NCBI GenBank assembly: GCA_004524515.1
Contig: SDNV01000002.1
Location: 1 to 64,000 of the forward strand
Direction: 5' to 3'
Length of the DNA stretch: 64,000 bases
From: Promethearchaeota archaeon
Lineage (GTDB): Archaea; Asgardarchaeota; Lokiarchaeia; Sigynarchaeales; SOKP01
This document shows, piece after piece, positions 1 through 8,735 of this stretch (positions within the stretch are counted from its first letter, which is position 1; every line of letters starts with the position of its first letter). The position numbers and the translations under genes are program-made. The notes under the pieces are model-generated. The model searched no databases. It saw only the letters and a list, made by a program, of their open reading frames with translations, and had not been told where the DNA came from.

Positions 1-55
1 GTGCTTTTTTCCGAAAATTCATTTCCCAATCAAAATAAGAAATTGCTTTTGACAT
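1..55 (-). CDS. possible 5' end of a truncated gene
   Basis: An ATG on the minus strand at position 55 opens a frame that runs to the window edge without a stop, giving 18 residues that begin MSKAISYFDWEMN. The A+T-rich stretch just upstream could hold a promoter. Too little is visible to suggest a product, and a short open frame like this could occur by chance. It would lie downstream of the polymerase gene on the same strand. Confidence 0.3.
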   Translation of the reverse strand, partial: MSKAISYFDWEMNFRKKA

Positions 56-169
56 GATCTTAAAACTATCATATTCAAAAATAAATTAGAACGGGGTGGA
101 GATTTTCTAAAACCCAAATAAAGATAATATGTCTATATTATGAAATGATACTTTATTTAGAAATTCTTT

Positions 170-2584
170 TCAAAAATTTTTTCTAATAAAACCCAACATA
201 CTTTTCTGATTGGATTTTCTATGCAGGTACATCTTCTGAAAATCCTCAAGGTCCGGAAATTCGAAAGGAAAAATATTTTCAAAAGCCCTCTTTAATAACT
301 CAATATATTTTTTTTTATCATATTGATGTTTTTTTTCATCATAAAGATCTGAAAGGATTACCTTTTTTTCAGGAAAATCGGGATCTGCGTCTGCGTTAAG
401 AATTATATAATTGACACTTTTACCTGGCGTGACCACAACTCCTGATCTTTCTAATTGCTTTGCAGCAACTGCTTGATAGGAATTAACCTTGTACTTTGAA
501 GGTTTTCTTGAGATTCTTTGTCGGATCGAGAGTTCTTCCTTAGAAACCAAACCAGTTTCTATCTTATCAGCATATTTAAAGAGAATTTCTTTTGCCTTAG
601 GGATTCGTTTCATGAAATCTTCAACTGAGACTGTTCCTTGAAATATGTCGATAAATGCATATTGGGCTTCTTTGATTATATTTGGGATATCTCTGCGTCT
701 TACTTCGATACCTCTCACTTTAATTTCTCCATTAGATTTAATACCCCAGTAATGACTGAGAGCAGGAACCTCAGGTTCAGCCTGAGAAGGAAGAAAAACA
801 ATAAAGTTAAATCGTCCTTCCCAGCTCATGGGAATTTTTGTCTCCTCTGTGATTTGTCCGGCAATTTTTTTTGTAATCTTTTCAAATTCTTCGGGAGACC
901 GACCTAAAGTATCTTGGATCCAAATAGAATCGACAATACCATGAACAACCCGACAACTATACCCTTGAGCGATTTCATAAGAACGCATAAGCAACTCACG
1001 AGCAAAAGCACACACCGTCTGATGAGCTTCGATTTTCCCAAAACGGGCATTTTTAAACCCCAAATATCCAAAGCTTACCACTAGTACCCATTTTAGTGCA
1101 ATATCAGTGAATTTATACCGAAGATCGTTCGTTTTTCGTACATATTCTTTGCATTGTAATCTTTTTGTTAGAGGCAGACTAATTGACTTTGAAATAATCC
1201 CCTCTCTTTTTGAGCATATATGAAAATTTAATCCGGGTACTTTAATACCGGTGTCATCATCTTTGCAGCACTGACAATTAAGAGTTTCAGAAGAGATATT
1301 ATAGTTTGCCATTAATGATGGGTACATTGAAGAAAAATCTAACTCGACTATTTGATCAAACACCCCTATCAACGGTTCAAATATGTGACCACCTCGGTCT
1401 CCTCTAATTAAATCCATACCACTTCGAAACCCTTCCGGGCTTTTTTTAAATGGGGGGATTAAATGGTCAAGTTTATAGGCATTATAGAATTGAATAGACT
1501 GGAGAGCGCCACCAATTGTGACTCTACATAATCTCTGGAGTGGAACTCGAGATATTCGAGCAACTTCGATTACTCCTGGAATGTTGCCTTCGCTAAAATG
1601 TAAACTCCCATATGTAGTTGTGTCCAAATGAAAACGTCCCGTAAAATATACCTGTGTTCTTGACCGACTCCTGATTATCCCGTAGGACATATAATGATCG
1701 GACCCCCCGGATAACTCAAAAATGCAATTTTTTAGAGGAGTTTTAGTCCGAGAAAAGTAAAGCTCTTTTGAGACATGATTTACCGATGCCCGCGCCGCTA
1801 AATAGGGAAAAATAAATTCATCCCCTCCTTGAGTAAGAATAATATCAGGATCGAGCTTTTCAATTACTCGATTAATTGCTCTCAATGTTTCTGCCTCATC
1901 CGCTTCATCAATAAGAATTTTCTTTTTTTTTAATCCATCTGCCCTTGGAATATTGTTTCTTTCGTCTTTTTCAACAATGCTTATTTCTACATAGGCAAGC
2001 GGTTCATTGTAATAGGTTCTTATCCCTTTTTGTTGTATTCTGACATCAAGCCACACGGCTTTTAGTGGCGGTAAATCATAAAACAATTCTTCATTGTCGT
2101 CTTTTAATTCTAAAGAAACCAAATACATTTTACTGCTCGATTTCTTCCCTCTACTTTCGATCCTCACCTTAAAACTGCAGAAAGACATCGGAAATAAATC
2201 TTTAACATAAAAATACATTTGTGAGATTGGTAAATCAGTATTGTATAAAGTAAAATGACCAATCTCATCAATCTCTTTGACTGTCGCTTTGAATGCCGAG
2301 GGTTTTGATACTGAAATACCAAAAACGTTTGCTTTCTGATGATCCTCAAGTTTGACATATTTCTTACACAATCTAACGTTTTTTACTGCGGGATGAGCTT
2401 CAATAATACCTCTTAGCCTCTTCAAGTCACTACCAATATTTTTCTTGGGCACTGCAAAGAATTCAGGGTTAAATTCTTGGAATATTTCTAAGATTTCTTT
2501 CTCTGTTTTGACCCAAAGAATTACACCATTATTACATGTTGTGACATCTAAAAGCCAGCCGTCAAATTGCTCGAAATGATCCAA
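170..2584 (-). CDS. B-family DNA polymerase, PolB2-like with degenerate active sites
   Basis: An 804-residue family B DNA polymerase. Motif A is clear (LDFSSMYPS, residues about 415-423). Motif B lies near residues 498-510 (KWVLVVSFGYLG). Motif C reads HGIVDS at about 548-553 in place of the usual YGDTDS, so only one of the two motif C aspartates remains. In the exonuclease part, Exo I reads LDVR near 179-182 instead of DIE, and the Exo II-like stretch GGDEFIFPYL (about 253-262) has Ile where Asp is expected, so proofreading is probably lost. Loss of exonuclease residues plus an altered motif C is known for the archaeal PolB2 lineage, and that is the best fit. It is probably not the main replicative polymerase and may act in repair or lesion bypass; that role is inference. 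The small gene upstream overlaps its start by 23 bases, which suggests a two-gene operon. Confidence 0.88.
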   Translation of the reverse strand: MDHFEQFDGWLLDVTTCNNGVILWVKTEKEILEIFQEFNPEFFAVPKKNIGSDLKRLRGIIEAHPAVKNVRLCKKYVKLEDHQKANVFGISVSKPSAFKATVKEIDEIGHFTLYNTDLPISQMYFYVKDLFPMSFCSFKVRIESRGKKSSSKMYLVSLELKDDNEELFYDLPPLKAVWLDVRIQQKGIRTYYNEPLAYVEISIVEKDERNNIPRADGLKKKKILIDEADEAETLRAINRVIEKLDPDIILTQGGDEFIFPYLAARASVNHVSKELYFSRTKTPLKNCIFELSGGSDHYMSYGIIRSRSRTQVYFTGRFHLDTTTYGSLHFSEGNIPGVIEVARISRVPLQRLCRVTIGGALQSIQFYNAYKLDHLIPPFKKSPEGFRSGMDLIRGDRGGHIFEPLIGVFDQIVELDFSSMYPSLMANYNISSETLNCQCCKDDDTGIKVPGLNFHICSKREGIISKSISLPLTKRLQCKEYVRKTNDLRYKFTDIALKWVLVVSFGYLGFKNARFGKIEAHQTVCAFARELLMRSYEIAQGYSCRVVHGIVDSIWIQDTLGRSPEEFEKITKKIAGQITEETKIPMSWEGRFNFIVFLPSQAEPEVPALSHYWGIKSNGEIKVRGIEVRRRDIPNIIKEAQYAFIDIFQGTVSVEDFMKRIPKAKEILFKYADKIETGLVSKEELSIRQRISRKPSKYKVNSYQAVAAKQLERSGVVVTPGKSVNYIILNADADPDFPEKKVILSDLYDEKKHQYDKKKYIELLKRAFENIFPFEFPDLEDFQKMYLHRKSNQKSMLGFIRKNF

Positions 2585-2861
2585 TTTTATTTACTATTCC
2601 TTCAGGTTTTTTTTTTATTTCTTTTAGTTTTCTTTCTAGCATTTCAATTCTCTTTTCTTGCTCAATGGCAAAAGACATAAAAAGCACTTCCGAAAGCATA
2701 GGGCGGGCACTTAAACTGCCCGCATCTGCATGAATTCGTGCAAAATTCATAAGTTTGTTAAAGATTTCTTGTTCATTGGGACGAAGTGCTCTTTTAAAAT
2801 CTTTCCAGCTTTCTATTTCTTGTTCTAACGCAGGTCTAAAAGAAGGTACTGTACGACCCAT
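2562..2861 (-). CDS. small conserved archaeal protein coupled to PolB2
   Basis: About 99 residues, starting MGRTVPSF. The frame can be extended four codons to an ATG at 2873, but MGRTVPS looks like the conserved beginning of a small archaeal family that I recall only from general pattern, so I prefer the ATG at 2861. It is mostly helical and charged, with a likely coiled-coil C-terminus (MLERKLKEIKKK). Its 3' end overlaps the start of the downstream polymerase gene by 23 bases, so the two are probably translationally coupled, and the product may be a polymerase accessory protein. No enzymatic motif is visible and the function is unknown. Confidence 0.75.
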   Translation of the reverse strand: MGRTVPSFRPALEQEIESWKDFKRALRPNEQEIFNKLMNFARIHADAGSLSARPMLSEVLFMSFAIEQEKRIEMLERKLKEIKKKPEGIVNKIGSFRAI

Positions 2862-2949
2862 ATTAATAACCAAAAAGAATAGTTAATAATCAGATTTAAA
2901 ATGGATTACGTTGAGAGTTTTCTGGTTTTTGAATTTAATTCCTTGATTA

Positions 2950-4053
2950 TTAAGAGAAAAATTTATTGATCAAGCTAACAGCTCTGTCGAATATCTTCAA
3001 ATCACCTTTCCATTGATTTAAAGCGTCTCCTCCAAATTGTTTTTCGAAGGATAAATGAAACATTTTTAACCGATATTCGAATTCACCAGAATGTCCTGTT
3101 GTGATTAGAACACAAGCTGTTGCGGTTCCATGCGAAAAAAGAATTTTTTTATTTCCATGATTTATTTCTTTAATATTCCCATTACTGGCTAATACTTCTC
3201 TTAATATTATATTTATCCCCCCTATAACCGAACTTACTAAATCTCCCTCAATAGGAACTATAGATTCTTTTTCATTTAATACCTGAAAGTCATAATGAAA
3301 CATTAATTTTGATGATTCTAAATGAATAATAAAAATTCTTTCCAATTTTAACATCCATTCTAATTCAGATAAACCGGGTAATTTACTCCAAGTCCAAGTC
3401 ATTAATAATCCCCCTAAAATGATTAATAGTGTATTTAATAAATAGGTGGTCCAATAACCAAATTCAGAAAAAAATAGGTTTATAATTAAAAAATTTGATA
3501 AACCAGCTAAAGATAATCCAGTAAAAAATAATTCTCTAACTTTTGAACGCTTTATGATTTCAAAATTTTTATATGGGTCTAAAAACATTTTAGTTGCAAT
3601 AATAGTGGGGATAACGATAAAGAGAAATAGAAAGATAATACTAATAATTTGAAAAAAGGAAAGTATCCCTATTAAAATTCCTCCAACCAACGTAAAAAGG
3701 GAAAGTGGAAAGGAGAATTTTTTGGTATCTTGATTTAAATGATGAAGAAAATGATCCAATTCGGTAAAAAATATAAAGGAAAACATACCTATTAAAAAAA
3801 TAATATTTATTATAGCATAATAGATAAAACTTGGAACCACTTCATAAGAGAGATCTGGAAGTGCGATAAAAAAATGAAATAATGCTTGAGTTATGAGAAA
3901 AATTGCGAATCCAGATGTAGTGGAAAATATACTGGTGTCCTTAATTTTCTTTATTACTTGATAAGCCATAAATAAAATGACAATTAGGGCTAAAAACCGC
4001 AATAAAAGAATGATATCGCGATGAAGTCCATATCCAATAAATTGAATAAGCAT
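2950..4053 (-). CDS. seven-helix membrane protein with possible longin/roadblock-like C-terminal domain
   Basis: A 367-residue protein. Residues 1 to about 230 hold roughly seven hydrophobic segments separated by short loops. The last 130 residues, from about LERIFIIHLESS, look soluble. Their predicted order is a short beta hairpin, a long helix (DLVSSVIGGINIILREVL), several strands and two C-terminal helices. That order and length resemble the longin/roadblock fold that is expanded in Asgard archaea and often pairs with small GTPases. The fold call rests on pattern reading only. The architecture suggests a membrane sensor or a membrane anchor for a GTPase partner. The gene stands alone between the polymerase pair and a divergent amidohydrolase-like gene. 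Confidence 0.7.
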   Translation of the reverse strand: MLIQFIGYGLHRDIILLLRFLALIVILFMAYQVIKKIKDTSIFSTTSGFAIFLITQALFHFFIALPDLSYEVVPSFIYYAIINIIFLIGMFSFIFFTELDHFLHHLNQDTKKFSFPLSLFTLVGGILIGILSFFQIISIIFLFLFIVIPTIIATKMFLDPYKNFEIIKRSKVRELFFTGLSLAGLSNFLIINLFFSEFGYWTTYLLNTLLIILGGLLMTWTWSKLPGLSELEWMLKLERIFIIHLESSKLMFHYDFQVLNEKESIVPIEGDLVSSVIGGINIILREVLASNGNIKEINHGNKKILFSHGTATACVLITTGHSGEFEYRLKMFHLSFEKQFGGDALNQWKGDLKIFDRAVSLINKFFS

Positions 4054-4189
4054 ATATTTTTAAAATAACGTCCTCTGATTTGAATAAATTGTAAATATTT
4101 TCTTTTTTAAATTTATCCATAAAAATTAAAAATTTTTTAATTAAGAGATTCTAACTCTAACTAATATAATTTTTTTAAAACATTCATGA

Positions 4190-5170
4190 ATGAACATTAT
4201 GGAATATAAAATAATCGATTCGCTTTGTTATATCCCAACTGAGGAGGTCTTCATCGATTTATTAGTATCCCTACCTCCTCAAATGTCAAGATATCTCAAA
4301 GATGTTTTTGGTCCGAGAGTTGCTCCGCTTCTTGGTATTACAGCAGAGGAACTTTATAATATGAAGATGTCTTTAAGTGTAAATGAACTTATAGAGGCAA
4401 TCAAACCATTCCTGCCGAAGATTAGAAAATTGACTATGACCATTGAAGAGTTTATAAAACAGTTGGATAAGATGGGAGTAGAGAGAGCAGTAATTTTTAA
4501 TCTGGATGAGGAGACTCCAAGTGGGATCGCAGGCCTACCAAACGATTATTATGCGAATATCGTTAAGCAATATCCAGAAAAATTCATTGGTTTTGCTGGC
4601 ATAGATCCTTTAAAAGGAATGGATGCGGTTAGAGAAATTAGGAGATCCTATGAACTAGGCCTTAGAGGTGTAGCTGTACGACCTTTTATGTTTAAAATTC
4701 CTCCTACTCATGCTAAATTTTATCCCATTTACTCAACGTGTGTAGAGCTTGGTATACCTATATGGTTCCATCTTTCAGTAAATTATTCGACTTATTCTAT
4801 GGAAGTTGAGAGACCATTATATTTGGATTTAGTAGCTCAGGATTTCCCAGAATTAAAAATGATTGCGGGACATGGGGGATGGCCTTGGATTAATGAAATG
4901 GTTGCGGTAGCTTGGCGTAATCCGAATATTTATATTGATATCGCGTCTTATCTTCCTAAATACATTGGTACACCCGGAACGGGATGGGAAACCCTTATCC
5001 ATTTTGGAAATTCTGTTCTTCAAGATCGAATATTATTTGGCTCAACGTGGCTCTTTATGGGTTCCTCAATTAAGCAATTAGCTGACGGAGTTAGAAATTT
5101 GCCTTTAAAAGAGAAGGTAAAGGATAAATGGCTCTATCATAATGCAGCGAAACTTTTAGGTCTTGAATAA
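4190..5170 (+). CDS. amidohydrolase-2 (ACMSD-like) family protein lacking usual metal ligands
   Basis: A 326-residue TIM-barrel protein of the amidohydrolase-related family that includes ACMSD-type decarboxylases. Family marks are FIGFAGIDP, the GLRGVAVRP strand, WFHLSV, AGHGGWPW and the C-terminal HNAAKLLGL. The N-terminal HxH metal motif is missing: the matching stretch reads IIDSLCYIP. The late catalytic Asp is also gone, because the usual GSDWP-like stretch reads GSTWLF. Two barrel histidines remain (FHLS and GHGG). The protein may have changed or lost metal dependence, or may no longer be catalytic. ATG at 4190 or the internal ATG at 4199 could both be starts. Substrate unknown. Confidence 0.8.
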   Translation: MNIMEYKIIDSLCYIPTEEVFIDLLVSLPPQMSRYLKDVFGPRVAPLLGITAEELYNMKMSLSVNELIEAIKPFLPKIRKLTMTIEEFIKQLDKMGVERAVIFNLDEETPSGIAGLPNDYYANIVKQYPEKFIGFAGIDPLKGMDAVREIRRSYELGLRGVAVRPFMFKIPPTHAKFYPIYSTCVELGIPIWFHLSVNYSTYSMEVERPLYLDLVAQDFPELKMIAGHGGWPWINEMVAVAWRNPNIYIDIASYLPKYIGTPGTGWETLIHFGNSVLQDRILFGSTWLFMGSSIKQLADGVRNLPLKEKVKDKWLYHNAAKLLGLE

Positions 5171-5265
5171 CATTTTAGTTTTGAATATAAAATTTAACTT
5201 TCCAATAACAATAATTTTAAAGAGTTTTTACTAATATTTAATAAAATAAAATTAGTGGTAGAGAT

Positions 5266-5682
5266 ATGAGTGAAGATTTAAAAAAATGGCATGCTCCTTG
5301 TGGTATATTTTGTAAAAGATGTCCCGGAGTAAAATTTTATAATTGTCAGGGATGTAGAGAACAGAAGGGTCAAGTAAAAAATTTTCCAGTATGTAAAACG
5401 TATGAATGTATTACAAGTAAAGGATATGATTTTTGTTATGAATGTGAAGACTTTCCTTGTGAGATGTTACAACCAATCGTTAATTTCGAGATTTTTGCAC
5501 CTCACAATTCAAAAGTATACAATTTACTCATGATTAAAAAGCTTGGATTAGAGGAATGGGATAAAATTTGCGAAGATAAAACTACTCTCTATTATCAAGG
5601 TAAAAAATTAAAATATGGGGGAGATCCTCTAACTCTCGAAAAAAAGAATCCAAATTTATATAAGAAAAAAGAGAAAACATGA
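5266..5682 (+). CDS. DUF3795-like cysteine-rich protein
   Basis: A 138-residue protein whose first half is dense in cysteine: CGIFCKRCPG near residues 12-21, then CQGCRE, CKTYEC and CYECEDFPC. This order is typical of the DUF3795 family found in many anaerobic archaea and bacteria. The cysteines probably bind zinc or an iron-sulfur cluster, but no reaction is known. The ATG at 5266 follows GGTAGAGAT, a weak ribosome site. It lies 95 bases after the amidohydrolase-like gene on the same strand and converges with the next gene. Confidence 0.8.
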   Translation: MSEDLKKWHAPCGIFCKRCPGVKFYNCQGCREQKGQVKNFPVCKTYECITSKGYDFCYECEDFPCEMLQPIVNFEIFAPHNSKVYNLLMIKKLGLEEWDKICEDKTTLYYQGKKLKYGGDPLTLEKKNPNLYKKKEKT

Positions 5683-5719
5683 AATAGAAATTTCAAACTC
5701 TATACACGGAAATCAATAA

Positions 5720-6835
5720 TTATATATTTTTAAAAATAATTTCCAGAAATTCATCAATAACTTCTGGTGTCATATCCTTTTTTCCAGATTTTTTTAGTTC
5801 TCTCCCTAAAATATAAGTATCAATTTCTAAAAAATCTAATCCAATTAATTCACATTTTTTAGCTACCATAAAATCTTTAATTGTTCTTACCGCTTCTAAA
5901 ATTATCTGTTTTTCTATGCCAATCACATTCATAAATCGAGCCGCAAGAATTTCTTTAAAAACCCCCACATCTACATCAAATGAGATGTATATATAAGGTA
6001 ATTTGTAATTTTCTAAAGTTTCTTTTAAATTTTTTATCATATTCTTTTTATCATTTATTTCAGGAATGATTTTTACGCCCATTTCTTCAAAAGTTAAATA
6101 GTAATTTACGTAATCTTTAACTCTTGAGTCCTGAATTGAAAATAACTCTTCACTTGGATAATCTTGACATCCAAAAATTATTAGATTTTCTGGCAGTATA
6201 ATCCCATCTTGAATCAAATAATCCAAAAACGATGCACAGGAATAACTATCTTTTAATTTTATATTCTGTGTATCCATTGATTCCAATAATTCTGGTACAA
6301 GAACATGTACTTCCTTTTGATGTTCTTTCATATAACTAGTCAGATTCAATGAGAGATGAACAGGAATCGCATCAAAATGTGCATCAAAAATAACAATGAG
6401 AATATTTTCCTTACCATACATTTTTGACAACGCACTTAACATACCACCGGTAAGAGAATGATCTACCCCAATCATTAACGGAATGTCTGGTAATATTTTC
6501 TCTCTAATAAAATTCTCCAAATTAAAAGATACTGTCCTCACAGCCCCAGAATTCACAAATTCTTGATATTTGAATGGATCTAACAATGGATAATCCTCAA
6601 TTTTTGGTTTAGGTGTTAACCATGACTCAATTGGAAATTTACCAATCTTTGTAAATTTATCCGTTTTAAAGACTTCAGAGAATTTAATTAACCCCTCATA
6701 GGGATCTAAAAAAGCTCTTTCTGGCTCTATGAGATTTTGTGCTAATTTATTCACATAAGAACACTTTCCTAAAACTTTCATTGGATCATCCAGCGGATCT
6801 AATGCAGCACCAAAAACTTTGATCTTTTTATCCAT
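5720..6835 (-). CDS. arginase/agmatinase-fold (ureohydrolase-like) protein
   Basis: A 371-residue protein with the metal-binding pattern of the ureohydrolase superfamily: IGVDHSLTGG in place of GGDHS, FDAHFDA for the DAHxD motif, and ISFDVDVGV for the SxDxD motif. The His and Asp residues expected to hold two manganese ions are all present. The N-terminal 80 residues are unusual, and the C-terminus (GLDFLEIDTYILGRE) carries the usual late helix region. It could hydrolyse a guanidino compound such as agmatine, but it is clearly diverged and the substrate is not certain. It is a single gene, convergent with the DUF3795-like gene. Confidence 0.75.
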   Translation of the reverse strand: MDKKIKVFGAALDPLDDPMKVLGKCSYVNKLAQNLIEPERAFLDPYEGLIKFSEVFKTDKFTKIGKFPIESWLTPKPKIEDYPLLDPFKYQEFVNSGAVRTVSFNLENFIREKILPDIPLMIGVDHSLTGGMLSALSKMYGKENILIVIFDAHFDAIPVHLSLNLTSYMKEHQKEVHVLVPELLESMDTQNIKLKDSYSCASFLDYLIQDGIILPENLIIFGCQDYPSEELFSIQDSRVKDYVNYYLTFEEMGVKIIPEINDKKNMIKNLKETLENYKLPYIYISFDVDVGVFKEILAARFMNVIGIEKQIILEAVRTIKDFMVAKKCELIGLDFLEIDTYILGRELKKSGKKDMTPEVIDEFLEIIFKNI

Positions 6836-6953
6836 AATCTACTTTCTAAAATTGATTTAACAAATTAAAATACTCTCAAAAGGATTAAGTATTTATCACT
6901 TATAAGATAAGGTTAAATTATTCTTTGATTTGAAATTACCAGAATGTAAATAA

Positions 6954-7706
6954 TTAAAACCAGCAATCTAATGTGGTATTTTTTGTAGGGTTCGATAGTT
7001 TTCTTTTAGGGTCCCGGGGTTTCCAATGTAATAATCTATTTTCCGATAAGAATGGATGTTGAACGAGTATATATTCTACATAGCGCTCATCATCATTTAT
7101 CATTACCAGAACATTTCCGAAGTGAGAAAGTATCTTGCCCCCCTTTGGCCTAAAAAGGGAGTGTTCATTTAAGGGAGCCGTTAATATGATTAATGGTTTT
7201 GTTCTTGCCAATATTTTCTTGATGCCGTCTATTGCTCTTAACAAATCCTCAAATGTATGTTTCTCATAGCATTGAAAAAGAGTAGTAATCCCCGAAACCA
7301 TGACCACCTTGACATGTTCAAGCTTGGCAAGTCGATTCTCTAACAGTTCAATCATTTGATCCCAAGTGAATGCTCGGGCGATAATGATGTTTTCTAAGAC
7401 TTTTGTTGGAGAGAGTTTTTGTGTGACTGCATATTTACTTACATTATAGGGATTAAACCGATTATTTCCATCAATAAATGCAATTTTAATTCCCTCTCCC
7501 ATTCCTCCATTAATAACTGCTTTCTGGGCGATAACTGCGGTAGTGAGTAATATATTTGTCGTCTTTTTTTTGTCTCCATATAATAAATAGACTAAATTTT
7601 TGTGAAATCCGCCCCCTAATAGTTCATCCAGCGTAGAATCTCCGCTTGAAACAATTGGGAGCCGATTGTTCTTCTGATAGACCTTTAAACCGGAATCAAA
7701 CGGCAT
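6954..7706 (-). CDS. RadA/RecA-superfamily ATPase paralogue with degenerate Walker A
   Basis: A 250-residue RecA-fold protein related to archaeal RadA/RadB and KaiC-like ATPases. The beginning STLDELLGGGF is the typical RadA lead-in to the nucleotide site. The Walker A loop is shortened and altered: YGDKKKTTN stands where GxxxxGKT is expected. Later parts match the fold: IAFIDGNNRFNP, the IIARAFTWDQMIELLENRL helix region, VKVVMVSGITTLF as the Walker B strand without its usual Asp, and LIILTAP. It may be a non-ATPase recombinase mediator comparable in concept to Rad51 paralogues; that role is inference. It is transcribed alone. Confidence 0.7.
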   Translation of the reverse strand: MPFDSGLKVYQKNNRLPIVSSGDSTLDELLGGGFHKNLVYLLYGDKKKTTNILLTTAVIAQKAVINGGMGEGIKIAFIDGNNRFNPYNVSKYAVTQKLSPTKVLENIIIARAFTWDQMIELLENRLAKLEHVKVVMVSGITTLFQCYEKHTFEDLLRAIDGIKKILARTKPLIILTAPLNEHSLFRPKGGKILSHFGNVLVMINDDERYVEYILVQHPFLSENRLLHWKPRDPKRKLSNPTKNTTLDCWF

Positions 7707-8070
7707 TAAATAGAGGAGTGATCCTTCATAATAAAAACGAAATACATCGACAATTTTCTGAACTTTGCTTAACTCAGTTTTGATTCAAAAATTTAATTCC
7801 ATTTAACAGAATACGTTCTTCTTTTAAAAGAAAGATGATTGCTTAGAGACGGAGAGAGGAGATTAAAAGTAAAAGTAAAAAGTTGCGAATAATTAAGGAA
7901 ATTTGCCGCCGACAAAAATGAAATATTACTTCTTATAGAAATAGGATAAATATTATAAATATTATAGAAAAGAAAATTAAATAAATAAAAAAAAACAATA
8001 AATGTCCTATAAATCTATTTTAAAAAAATTAATTATAAAGTAAAATCAAAAAAAAAAGTGAGAATTCAAA
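7707..8070. other. intergenic region between divergent genes
   Basis: A 364-base A+T-rich gap between the RadA-like gene (minus) and the small membrane protein gene (plus). It must contain both promoters. Long A-rich runs lie near 7976-8064. I see no open frame, tRNA-like fold or repeat that I can support. Confidence 0.6.
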
Positions 8071-8457
8071 ATGTTGTTACAAGGAGCAGCAGGATTAATA
8101 CTCTATGTATTGTTATTAATATTTTTATTGCTATTTATCACTATCTTTCTCAAACTCGGTTTAGGTTTTGTTGAATCGGAGAACAATTCATTCGGCTCAG
8201 CATTTGTTACTGCATTAATCGGAGCAATTATTTTCTGGGTGCTATTTTTTATTACGCCAAACACAATGCTATGGTTTGTGATTGCAGTTTTAATCGGACT
8301 ATTAATATTTTGGCTGATCGTTAATGCACGCCACAAAACGGGATATGGTGGCGCTATTGTGGTTACGATTGTAGCAGTTATATTTGCTATAATTATAGTC
8401 TTAGTACTGTTGTTTATAATAGGCTTTTTAATCGGTGTAGCCAATATTTTATTCTAA
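8071..8457 (+). CDS. small four-helix membrane protein, unknown function
   Basis: A 128-residue, very hydrophobic protein with about four membrane segments (near residues 8-30, 45-60, 66-86 and 96-122) and short polar loops such as ESENNSFGS and NARHKTGYGG. The opposite strand has a similarly long open frame, but that product is an implausible mix and is a mirror of this hydrophobic coding. ATG at 8071 lies shortly after an AGTGAG ribosome-site-like stretch. A T-run follows the stop. I do not recognise the family. Confidence 0.65.
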   Translation: MLLQGAAGLILYVLLLIFLLLFITIFLKLGLGFVESENNSFGSAFVTALIGAIIFWVLFFITPNTMLWFVIAVLIGLLIFWLIVNARHKTGYGGAIVVTIVAVIFAIIIVLVLLFIIGFLIGVANILF

Positions 8458-8469
8458 TTTAAATATAAA

Positions 8470-8512
8470 TTTTTTTTTTAATTTATTCTACTCTTATTTT
8501 ATTTTCAATTTA
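8470..8512 (+). terminator. T-rich terminator
   Basis: A run of ten T residues at 8470-8479 and further T-rich tracts follow the small membrane protein stop by 13 bases. Archaeal terminators are typically such U-tracts without a hairpin. Confidence 0.5.
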
Positions 8513-8622
8513 TAAAAAAATCTATAAACCTTTTAACACTCAAATCCAATTTTTAATTCATATTAAGTTTTAATTGTGAAAATTAAAATTTTTGATAAAA
8601 ATAACCAATTGATCATATAACA

Positions 8623-8640
8623 AAATTAAAACTTTTATAA
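8623..8640 (+). promoter_or_regulatory. candidate promoter with TATA element, shared with second ligase
   Basis: The block AAATTAAAACTTTTATAA, about 95 bases before the first ligase start, is repeated nearly base for base at 10626-10642 before the second ligase. CTTTTATAA is a good archaeal TATA-like element. Similarity continues downstream (ATCAAT, then TTATAACA), so the promoter and leader are conserved between the paralogues. Confidence 0.5.
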
Positions 8641-8735
8641 GAAGATGGGATCAATAATAGTTATAACACATAAAATTTATACTAAAAAAAGAAATTGAAA
8701 TAAAAATAAGTCTTAGAAATAAGGTGAGAATTTAA

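Noticed and set aside
4831..4845. GTAGCTCAGGA resembling a tRNA D-arm
   Set aside because: It is inside the amidohydrolase-like coding frame, and no acceptor stem, anticodon loop or T-loop surrounds it.
8103..8444. 113-codon minus-strand frame opposite the small membrane protein
   Set aside because: The plus-strand frame has a start with a weak ribosome site and regular membrane helices; the opposite frame has Thr/Asn/Ile bias typical of an antisense shadow.
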